6,568 nt of DNA from an uncultured Treponema sp. (GTDB lineage: Bacteria > Spirochaetota > Spirochaetia > Treponematales > Treponemataceae), in contig CALAEZ010000312.1 of NCBI GenBank assembly GCA_937891125.1, positions 1 to 6,568 of the forward strand. Reading direction: 5' to 3'. The stretch's first letter is position 1, and each line of letters opens with the position of its first letter. The translations under genes were made by a program, and so were the position numbers. Of the stretch, positions 1-5,561 are shown piece by piece. The notes under the pieces are model-generated. The model was not told the DNA's origin. It made no database searches and saw nothing but the letters and a program-made list of their open reading frames with translations.

Positions 1-371
1 CACAAGTTGCTGACAAAGGTTGCGATGTATTTGCGCGCGATGCGCTTAAAGTGCTTGAAAAGGATCTAGAAGCTTACGACGATTGGAAGGATTGGAAATA
101 TGCGGATTGCCTGAACCCGCATGAAGAAGGCGTGGTGTGGGAGCTTGATCCTTCTTTTGTTGAGCTCGCTTTGCGCAGAAAGCTACAGCAAAAGGCGTTG
201 TATGCTTTTCATAAAGAGCCTTTTTCTGCAATGGTTTTGGTTGCGTGGTATAAAATAAAACAGCATGAGCTTGCGTGTATCCGCACGGTTGCAGAAGGAT
301 TGCGCCTGAACGTAGAGCAAAATCAGATACTCACTGCTGCTGGTGAAGTGTTACTGGAAAAAAAGAGGTAA
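1..371 (+). CDS. V-type ATPase subunit C (AC39/d family), 3' end only
   Basis: Partial gene: the frame is open from base 3 with no stop up to TAA at 369-371, so the true start lies upstream; an internal GTG at 51 is not a credible start. About 122 C-terminal residues are visible. The part reading AFHKEPFSAMVLVAWYKIKQ, followed by HELACIRTVAEGLRLN, resembles the end of the AC39 family, where a helix with a K-x-x-E-x-x-x-I-R pattern precedes a short Gly-containing helix. In the family this subunit is a funnel-shaped, cytoplasmic rotor part that joins the D/F shaft to the membrane c-ring; it has no enzymatic activity. Its stop lies 2 bases before the start of subunit I, which implies translational coupling and supports the assignment by context. 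The similarity is moderate because only the C-terminal third is visible; the alternative is a poorly conserved V-ATPase accessory protein. Confidence 0.72.
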   Translation, partial: QVADKGCDVFARDALKVLEKDLEAYDDWKDWKYADCLNPHEEGVVWELDPSFVELALRRKLQQKALYAFHKEPFSAMVLVAWYKIKQHELACIRTVAEGLRLNVEQNQILTAAGEVLLEKKR

Positions 372-373
372 AT

Positions 374-2365
374 ATGGCTAGAACGGTACCTATGCGCCTT
401 TTGGAGCTGATGATTCTCAAAAATGATGTTGACACGGTGCTTGAATTTTTGGGAAAGCACGGTAATTTTCAATTTCAAGAGGGAACTGCTCCCTATACCA
501 GTGCCAATATAGAGAAAAATCAACAGCAAAATCCAGATGGCGATTTGTTTAATGCATTACAGTCGGCGCGTATTTATCTTAATAGTGAGGATTTTAGCGA
601 AGATGATTTGCAAGCGGCACATTTACCGTCTGAAGATGATCGGAATGTGGCAAAAAAGCTTATAGCTGATGTTGATGCGCTTAAAAATCGTGAGCTTACG
701 CAGACTGCTGCTACTAAACGGATAAGCGAGGCTTTAGCAGAGGCGAAGGCGTTTGCTAATCTAAAAGTGCCGTATGCTGAGTTAGAACATCTTTCATTTC
801 TGTCACTTCGTATTGGACGCATTGATCCGAGCTGTTATGAGGAAATGGTACGTGCCATTGGTGGCAGAGCTGTCGTGGTTGCGCTCGGTGATGACCACAG
901 TCGTGTGCTTGCCGCTTCAAGCAAAAAGGGGCGTTTTGCCCTCGATACCGAGCTAAAAAACTTTGGGTTTGTTTCTCTTGAGATTCCGAAGGATTTTAAG
1001 GGAATTCCCGAAGATGTTCTGTCTGGATTAGCAAAAGAGAATGAGCAGGCGCAGTCATCGCTTTCTGCACTGCAAGAGGAGCGACATAACTTTGCAGAAA
1101 CGCATGAAACCGTTTTAAGAGCACTGCTTGCACGCTTTTCACTTTCTGCGCAGATTACCGCAACAAAGAATCGGCTGGAGTCAACAAGTCAGGTGTATCG
1201 CATTAAGGGGTGGATTCCGTATCGCGATAGCCGAGAAATGATGAAAGAGCTTGATGCGCTCACCGAAAGCCGTGTTGCAATCCGCGTGTATCGCCCACTG
1301 GAGGTGCCGAGCGTGCTTTCTGGTGAAGAAAAAGTCCCTGTTTTGCTTAAACATGGAAAGCTTGTTGGCGCATTTGAACGCATGATTTTTAGCTACGGCT
1401 CTCCGCTGTATGGTAATGTTGACCCCACGCCTTTTGTTGCACTGTTCTTTACGCTTTTGTTTGGCATTATGTTTGGGGATGCAGGGCAGGGCTTAATCTT
1501 CCTGCTTGCAGGTATCTTGATGGCAGCGAAAGTGGTTAACGTAGGCGGCTGGAATAAGTTTGCGCCAGTTTTTATGGCAATTGGCTGTTCAAGCATGATT
1601 ATGGGCGTGCTTACCGGCGAGTTTTTTGCAACCGAAACGGTTTTAGAGCCGTTTGCGCATTGGGTCACTGGTCTTTTTGGCACTCCGCATGCGCCAATCA
1701 TAAATCTTGCGCCAACGAATGAGCGCTACATACAGGCAATTTTCGGCATTTTTGGCGTAACGATTGGCATTGGTTTTTTTATTAACTCAATCGGGCTTGT
1801 CATAAACATGGTAAACAATGTTTCCCGTCGCCAGTGGGGAAAAGCTTTGTTTGGAAAAACAGGCTTTGCGGGCGCTGCATTCTTCTGGTATGTCGTCGTG
1901 CTCGTACTTCGGATGGTGCTGCTTAAGCACGGTGTGCACGTGTTTGACTGGGTGGTTATTGCCTTGACTGCGTTCTTTGCTGCCTTTGGCGAGCCGTTTG
2001 AACGTTTGGTTGACGGCGAGCGGCCGGTGCTTGAAAACGGGGGTGGCGCGATGATTATTGGTGGAGTGGTTGAAATCATCGAGCTTGTGTCAACGTACCT
2101 GTCATGTACGATAAGCTTTGTCCGTGTCGGCGCATTTGCGCTGGCTCACGCTGTTTTAGGTTTTATCATCAATATGATGACAGAAACGGTTGGCGGAGCT
2201 GGCGGCATTGCGGTTCTGGTTGTTGGAAATGCAATCGTTGTTGTCCTTGAAGGCATGATTGTTGCCATTCAGGTTATCCGCTTGCAGTATTATGAGTTTT
2301 TCTCAAAATTCTTTAATGAGACAGGACGCGAGTTTAAACCATTCGCGTTTGAATATAAATCGTAA
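374..2365 (+). CDS. V-type ATPase subunit I (a subunit, ion-channel stator)
   Basis: Membrane stator subunit of 663 residues, a normal family length. Residues 1 to about 345 are hydrophilic and helix-rich: the cytoplasmic arm that clamps the peripheral stalks. The C-terminal half holds about eight hydrophobic segments (roughly 352-366, 371-386, 398-413, 453-479, 497-517, 524-540, 565-600, 610-640). The family GIMFGDAGQG motif is at 364-373. The two arginines thought to release the ion from the c-ring glutamate are R584 (in ISFVRVGAFALAHA) and R636 (in IQVIRLQYYEFFSKFF), with E626 on the same last helix. The 52-residue spacing of the arginines is close to that in characterised V-ATPases. The ATG at 374 follows an AAGAGGT ribosome site at 363-369 that overlaps the stop of subunit C. 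The next gene, the c subunit, starts 12 bases after the stop, so ring and stator are made together. Asp codons in the first 300 residues are almost all GAT, unlike the head genes downstream. Confidence 0.96.
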   Translation: MARTVPMRLLELMILKNDVDTVLEFLGKHGNFQFQEGTAPYTSANIEKNQQQNPDGDLFNALQSARIYLNSEDFSEDDLQAAHLPSEDDRNVAKKLIADVDALKNRELTQTAATKRISEALAEAKAFANLKVPYAELEHLSFLSLRIGRIDPSCYEEMVRAIGGRAVVVALGDDHSRVLAASSKKGRFALDTELKNFGFVSLEIPKDFKGIPEDVLSGLAKENEQAQSSLSALQEERHNFAETHETVLRALLARFSLSAQITATKNRLESTSQVYRIKGWIPYRDSREMMKELDALTESRVAIRVYRPLEVPSVLSGEEKVPVLLKHGKLVGAFERMIFSYGSPLYGNVDPTPFVALFFTLLFGIMFGDAGQGLIFLLAGILMAAKVVNVGGWNKFAPVFMAIGCSSMIMGVLTGEFFATETVLEPFAHWVTGLFGTPHAPIINLAPTNERYIQAIFGIFGVTIGIGFFINSIGLVINMVNNVSRRQWGKALFGKTGFAGAAFFWYVVVLVLRMVLLKHGVHVFDWVVIALTAFFAAFGEPFERLVDGERPVLENGGGAMIIGGVVEIIELVSTYLSCTISFVRVGAFALAHAVLGFIINMMTETVGGAGGIAVLVVGNAIVVVLEGMIVAIQVIRLQYYEFFSKFFNETGREFKPFAFEYKS

Positions 2366-2371
2366 GTGAGG
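2366..2371 (+). promoter_or_regulatory. Ribosome binding site that sets the subunit K start
   Basis: GTGAGG starts directly after the TAA of subunit I and lies six T's upstream of ATG 2378. An annotation starting at the in-frame GTG 2366 would put the start codon inside this site and add four residues (MRFF) ahead of the lysines of the signal peptide. The spacing favours ATG 2378. Confidence 0.7.
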
Positions 2372-2377
2372 TTTTTT

Positions 2378-2449
2378 ATGAGCAAGAAGATTATTGCTGT
2401 TGCGGCTGCACTCGTGTGTTTTGCAGTTGCTGGACTGACTGCACAGGCT
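2378..2449 (+). other. Signal peptide of the subunit K proteolipid
   Basis: Codes for residues 1-24: a charged start (MSKK), a hydrophobic core rich in Ala, Val and Leu, and a small-x-small end (AQA) before ADEQ. It fits signal peptidase I processing; there is no lipobox cysteine at the boundary (the only Cys, C14, sits in the core). If it is cleaved, the mature protein begins outside the cytoplasm, which agrees with the known topology of two-helix c subunits, with both ends on the non-cytoplasmic side. Confidence 0.75.
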
Positions 2450-2752
2450 GCCGATGAGCAGACTGCCGCTCCTATTGCCGTTGAAAGCGTTGCAGAAACA
2501 GCTCCTGCAGCAACTGTAGAAGCGGCAGAAACTGCTGACAATGGTTCTGCAATTAAGTACATTGCGGCAGGTCTTGCAGTAGGTTTGGCATGTATCGCTG
2601 GCGGTATGGCTGTTGGCAAAATTGGTGCTGCTGCTATGGGTGCTATGAGCGAAAATGCAGAATTGAGCGGAAAGGCACTTCCATTCGTAGGTCTTGCAGA
2701 AGGTATCTGTCTGTGGGGCTTCTTGGTAGCATTGCTTATCATCATTCTGTAA
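2378..2752 (+). CDS. V-type ATPase subunit K (c subunit proteolipid) with signal peptide and acidic linker
   Basis: Ring-forming rotor subunit of 124 residues. I chose ATG 2378, preceded by GTGAGG and six T's, over the in-frame GTG at 2366, which is itself the ribosome site. Residues 1-24 form a classic signal peptide (KK, hydrophobic core, AQA before A25). Residues 25 to about 57 are an Ala/Glu-rich linker with seven acidic and no basic residues. Then come two membrane helices, about 59-88 (Gly-rich, GGMAVGKIGAAAMGA) and 101-124 (LPFVGLAEGICLWGFLVALL), joined by a short polar loop. E108 aligns with the ion-binding glutamate of the family (E139 of the Enterococcus hirae NtpK). This is one hairpin, not the four-helix duplicated form, so each copy carries its own carboxylate. 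The positions that give Gln and Thr sodium ligands in E. hirae are Val and Ala/Gly here, which hints at proton coupling (inference). Thermus also has a signal peptide on this subunit; the length of the linker is what stands out. Confidence 0.95.
   Translation: MSKKIIAVAAALVCFAVAGLTAQAADEQTAAPIAVESVAETAPAATVEAAETADNGSAIKYIAAGLAVGLACIAGGMAVGKIGAAAMGAMSENAELSGKALPFVGLAEGICLWGFLVALLIIIL
2480..2536 (+). repeat. Imperfect internal repeat in the subunit K linker
   Basis: Two related blocks encode VESVAETA (2480-2503) and VEAAETA (2516-2536), separated by the four codons for PAAT. The second lacks one codon and has several synonymous or single-base differences. This suggests the acidic linker grew by duplication of a short Val-Glu-Ala-Glu-Thr-Ala unit, although low-complexity composition alone could produce the likeness. 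Confidence 0.45.
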
Positions 2753-2761
2753 GGCGTTTTT

Positions 2762-2768
2762 GGACGGA
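2762..2768 (+). promoter_or_regulatory. Ribosome binding site of subunit F
   Basis: GGACGGA, a weak purine-rich match to the anti-Shine-Dalgarno sequence, lies five bases before TTG 2774. No ATG or GTG occurs in this frame between the TAA of K (2750-2752) and the conserved start of the F protein, so this site and the TTG define the start together. Confidence 0.5.
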
Positions 2769-2773
2769 CAGCT

Positions 2774-3097
2774 TTGGAATATTTTGTTATAGGGGAGCGG
2801 GAACTCGTTTTAGGCTTTAAGCTGGTCGGTGTGGACGGCGCGATTGCTGCAAACAGATCAGAGGCACTTGATGCATTTAACCGTGTAACAGGTGCTGGCG
2901 ACGTTCCTGTTCCTGAACGTCCAAAAGTGCTTATTTTAACGGAAGAAGTCTCCAGTATGCTTGACGAGGAAGTGCTTGCCTGGCAGAAAAAGGCGAAGTA
3001 TCCGCTTATTGTAGAAATCCCCGGTCTGAACGGACATTTGAAAGGAAAGCGCAGTCTTTCTGAGGCAATCCGCGAAGCGGTGGGTATTCAGGTCTAG
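2774..3097 (+). CDS. V-type ATPase subunit F (central shaft tip)
   Basis: Small cytoplasmic rotor protein of 107 residues, a normal family length. In the family, F sits on subunit D in the central shaft and affects coupling and ATPase activity. Family features are the first beta strand and loop YFVIGERELVLGFKLVGV (3-20), the strand VLILTEEVSSML (52-63), the strand YPLIVEIPG (76-84) and a C-terminal helix SLSEAIREAVG (94-104), as in a CheY-like fold. The start must be TTG at 2774: the conserved first strand begins at residue 3, and no other start codon lies between it and the in-frame stop of K 21 bases upstream. A TTG start and weak ribosome site may lower output relative to the ring subunit, which is needed in many copies (inference). 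It lies between K and E, whereas in Enterococcus and Thermus F comes after E and C. The 42-base gap after it contains the ribosome site of E and no terminator. Confidence 0.93.
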   Translation: MEYFVIGERELVLGFKLVGVDGAIAANRSEALDAFNRVTGAGDVPVPERPKVLILTEEVSSMLDEEVLAWQKKAKYPLIVEIPGLNGHLKGKRSLSEAIREAVGIQV

Positions 3098-3139
3098 CCA
3101 TTTTGGCAGAGCCTTTAAGGGACTTGTAAGGGAGAAAAC

Positions 3140-3778
3140 ATGGAAGAACTGCGTTCAACCGAGATTCTCGATAAAGAGATTGAAGCAGATGCGCGTAAAA
3201 AAGCAGATAAGATTTTAGCTAATGCTGATGATGAATGTCAGGCTCTGCTTTCAGCTGTAGATGAGCGCGTAAAACAGGCTGCTGACGAAAAAAAACGCTA
3301 TTACGAGGAAAAACTTGCTTCCTTTACGGCGAATCTTGACGCTTCGCTACCGCTTGAAAAAGAGCGTTTTCTTGCATCGTTCTATGCAGAGTCGGTTGCA
3401 ACGGCACTGAATGCTTACCTTGCAAGTCTTAGTGAAGAAAAACGGCTTTCGCTCGTGCTTAAAAAAGTGGGCGAGGCAAAAGAAGCGTTTGCAGAAAAAA
3501 AAGCAGCTGCGCTTGTGTATGGTTTTTCGTTATCTGGCGCAAAAAAACAGCTTGAAAAGGCATTAGGAAGCACGCTGGCTTCTTGTGAAGAAACAACTTT
3601 TGAAAAATCCGGCGAGGAAAGCGCGCTTTTAAACAGCGTGCATGAAGGCATTATTCTGGAAAGTGAAGACCGCTCCGTGCGTGTCCGTCTTACGACAGAC
3701 GAACTGGTGAGCGAGCTTAAAGATACATATAGTGCGGAACTTGCATTGAACTTGTTCGGCGGGAGGTTACCGCAGTGA
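3140..3778 (+). CDS. V-type ATPase subunit E (peripheral stalk)
   Basis: Cytoplasmic stator-stalk protein of 212 residues that in the family pairs with subunit G/H in a long coiled coil linking the A3B3 head to subunit I. Residues 1 to about 95 are charged and Ala/Lys/Glu-rich, as expected for the helical rod. The C-terminal domain binds the head and is recognised by HEGIILESEDRSVRVRLTTD (168-187) followed by ELVSELKDTYSAELALNLFG, matching the family pattern of a Gly-Val/Ile-Leu-Glu-Ser turn and a final Leu-Phe-Gly. ATG 3140 follows AAGGGAG (3128-3134). The TGA stop overlaps the GTG start of subunit A as GTGA, so E and A are probably translationally coupled. No G/H partner gene is visible; it may lie upstream of this window. 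The gene has runs of eight A's at 3288-3295 and 3495-3502 and of seven at 3541-3547, all kept in frame by Lys codons. Confidence 0.9.
   Translation: MEELRSTEILDKEIEADARKKADKILANADDECQALLSAVDERVKQAADEKKRYYEEKLASFTANLDASLPLEKERFLASFYAESVATALNAYLASLSEEKRLSLVLKKVGEAKEAFAEKKAAALVYGFSLSGAKKQLEKALGSTLASCEETTFEKSGEESALLNSVHEGIILESEDRSVRVRLTTDELVSELKDTYSAELALNLFGGRLPQ
3761..3766 (+). promoter_or_regulatory. Ribosome binding site of subunit A, inside the E gene
   Basis: GGGAGG, the strongest Shine-Dalgarno match in the window, lies eight bases before GTG 3775 and is itself coding for the end of subunit E (Gly-Gly-Arg). It decides the A start: the GTG sits within GTGA shared with the E stop, and the following residues (MITGKITRISGPIVYAEG) match the conserved N-terminus of the family. 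Confidence 0.8.
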
Positions 3779-5541
3779 TTACTGGAAAAATTACTCGCAT
3801 TTCAGGTCCGATTGTCTATGCAGAAGGGCTTGAAGGCTGCGGTTTGTATGACGTTGTAGACGTAGGAAATAAAAAGCTGATTGGCGAAATTATCCGCCAG
3901 AATAAGGGAAAGGCTACCATTCAGGTCTATGAAGATGACACTGGTATGCGCATTGGAGAAGAAGTCGTTTCGTATGAACGCCCGCTTTCTCTTCGCTTAG
4001 GGCCGGGACTTGTTGGCACGATTTATGACGGCATACAGCGTCCGCTTGAAGCTATGTTCAGTCATTCTGGCGCATTTTTGGCTCCGGGAGAGCGGACAGA
4101 GCCGATTGACGTGACTAAAACATGGACGCTTGAAATTGCTGACGGCGTGAGTGCGGGCTGTGCAATTGCGCCGGGATTTGTGCTTGGCTATGTGCAGGAA
4201 ACGGCTTCTATCAGGCATGCAATTATGGTGCCGCCAACGGTGCGCGGACGCGTCCTAAAAACGTTTAAAGGCGCAGGCAGTTACACGATTGACGACGTTA
4301 TTGGAACTACCGAGCTTGATGAAGAAATTAAGCTGAGCCATTACTGGCCGCTTCGTAAGCCGCGCCCCTTTACGCAAAAGCTTACCGTTTCAGAGCCGCT
4401 TATTACCGGCCAGCGCGTTATTGACGTGTTCTTTCCGCTTAGTAAGGGCGGAACGGCGGCAATTCCCGGCGGCTTTGGTACGGGAAAGACGATGACGCAG
4501 CACGCTATTGCAAAATGGTGCGATGCAGATTTGATTGTCTACATTGGCTGCGGCGAGCGCGGAAACGAAATGACCGACGTTTTAACCGAGTTCCCGACAC
4601 TTATTGACCCGCGCACCGGCCGCTCGCTTATGGAGCGCACTATTTTAATTGCAAACACGTCGAATATGCCGGTTGCGGCGCGCGAAGTTTCGCTGTATTC
4701 AGGCATTACGCTTGCAGAATATTACCGCGACATGGGGATGCACGTTGCCATCATGGCAGATTCTACCAGCCGCTGGGCAGAGGCATTGCGTGAGCTTTCT
4801 GGTCGTATGGAAGAAATGCCGGCAGAAGAAGGTTTTCCAGCCTACTTACCGACGCGCCTTGCAGAATTTTACGAGCGTGCAGGCCGCGTAACGAGCCTTA
4901 ACGGTAAAGAAGGCAGTGTAAGCGTCATTGGTGCAGTTTCGCCGCCTGGTGGCGACTTTTCAGAGCCAGTTACGCAGCACACAAAGCGTTTTATCCGCTG
5001 CTTCTGGGCACTTGACCGCGAGTTAGCAAACGCGCGCCATTATCCGGCGATTGGCTGGATAGACAGCTACTCTGAATATGCAGAAGAAATCCGCGAATGG
5101 TGGGATAAGCTTGACGCGCGCTGGGCAGAAGTGCGCTTGTCTGCCCTTGACCTGCTTAAAAAAGAAGAACGCTTACAGCAGATTGTGCGCTTGATTGGTC
5201 CTGACGCGCTTCCAGATGCAGAACGCTTAGTGCTAACGGTTGCCGACATGATTAAAAACGGCTTTTTGCAGCAGAGCGCGTTTGATGCGGTTGACGTGTA
5301 CAGCGTGCCTGAAAAGCAGATTCAGATTTTGCTTTTAATGATGCAGTTTTATAAGCGCGCGCTTTCTGTCATTAAGCAGGGAGCTCCACTTTTGAAGGTG
5401 CATGAACTTAGCGTGCGCGAAGAGATTGTGCGCATTAAATCTTCTGTTCCGAATGACAAATTGGAGCAGATTAAAGATGTAGAAACGCACCTTGAAGAGC
5501 AGTTTGATTCGCTAGAGCGCATGTATAAGCGAGTTGGGTAA
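3775..5541 (+). CDS. atpA: V-type ATPase catalytic subunit A
   Basis: Catalytic head subunit of 588 residues, full length for the family; three copies alternate with B and couple ATP hydrolysis or synthesis to rotation. The N-terminal beta barrel is about 1-70, the non-homologous insert that distinguishes A from F-type beta about 110-190, then the nucleotide domain and a helical C-terminus. The P-loop is GGFGTGKT (232-239) with K238; the catalytic-glutamate motif is GCGERGNE with E261 and R262; the Walker B region is HVAIMADSTSRWAEALRE with D329. SGRMEEMPAEEGFPAYLPTR (342-361) and GAVSPPGGDFSEPVTQHTKR (386-405) are family signatures. All catalytic residues are present, so it should be active. 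The P-loop has Gly at residue 233 where Pro is usual and Thr at 236 where Ser or Ala is usual. It starts with GTG overlapping the E stop and ends 20 bases before B. The symbol follows common bacterial naming; ntpA is the equivalent. Confidence 0.98.
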   Translation: MITGKITRISGPIVYAEGLEGCGLYDVVDVGNKKLIGEIIRQNKGKATIQVYEDDTGMRIGEEVVSYERPLSLRLGPGLVGTIYDGIQRPLEAMFSHSGAFLAPGERTEPIDVTKTWTLEIADGVSAGCAIAPGFVLGYVQETASIRHAIMVPPTVRGRVLKTFKGAGSYTIDDVIGTTELDEEIKLSHYWPLRKPRPFTQKLTVSEPLITGQRVIDVFFPLSKGGTAAIPGGFGTGKTMTQHAIAKWCDADLIVYIGCGERGNEMTDVLTEFPTLIDPRTGRSLMERTILIANTSNMPVAAREVSLYSGITLAEYYRDMGMHVAIMADSTSRWAEALRELSGRMEEMPAEEGFPAYLPTRLAEFYERAGRVTSLNGKEGSVSVIGAVSPPGGDFSEPVTQHTKRFIRCFWALDRELANARHYPAIGWIDSYSEYAEEIREWWDKLDARWAEVRLSALDLLKKEERLQQIVRLIGPDALPDAERLVLTVADMIKNGFLQQSAFDAVDVYSVPEKQIQILLLMMQFYKRALSVIKQGAPLLKVHELSVREEIVRIKSSVPNDKLEQIKDVETHLEEQFDSLERMYKRVG

Positions 5542-5542
5542 T

Positions 5543-5550
5543 AGAGGGAG
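5543..5550 (+). promoter_or_regulatory. Ribosome binding site of subunit B
   Basis: AGAGGGAG just after the stop of A, 11 bases before ATG 5562, slightly longer than the usual spacing. An in-frame TAG at 5553-5555 excludes any earlier start, so ATG 5562 is the first possible one, and the protein N-terminus fits the family. Confidence 0.65.
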
Positions 5551-5561
5551 CGTAGCAAAAT

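Noticed and set aside
46..56. GTG at 51 as the start of a complete 106-residue protein
   Set aside because: The frame remains open to the window edge, no ribosome site precedes the GTG, and the protein aligns only with the C-terminal part of the AC39 family, so it is a cut gene.
1774..1780. T7 run in the subunit I gene as a possible frameshift
   Set aside because: The reading frame and the membrane helix pattern continue normally on both sides; the run encodes Phe-Phe in a hydrophobic helix.
1393..2079. Open frames on the minus strand (1393-1701 and 1726-2079) opposite subunit I
   Set aside because: They lie antisense to a strongly conserved membrane protein gene, have low-complexity Pro/Thr/Ile-rich translations, no convincing ribosome sites and no recognisable domain.
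2290..2745. A 151-codon minus-strand open frame opposite subunit K
   Set aside because: Its Ala/Ser/Thr-rich translation is the mirror of the Ala/Gly-rich proteolipid codons; the + strand gene is certain, so this is a shadow.
2590..2820. A + strand open frame of 76 codons overlapping K and the start of F
   Set aside because: The translation is rich in Cys, Trp and Arg with no family likeness, and it sits in another frame of two clear genes.
3098..3139. Possible terminator or regulatory hairpin in the 42-base gap between F and E
   Set aside because: The only inverted match (CCTT/AAGG) is too short with almost no loop, there is no T tract, and the rest is explained by the ribosome site of E.
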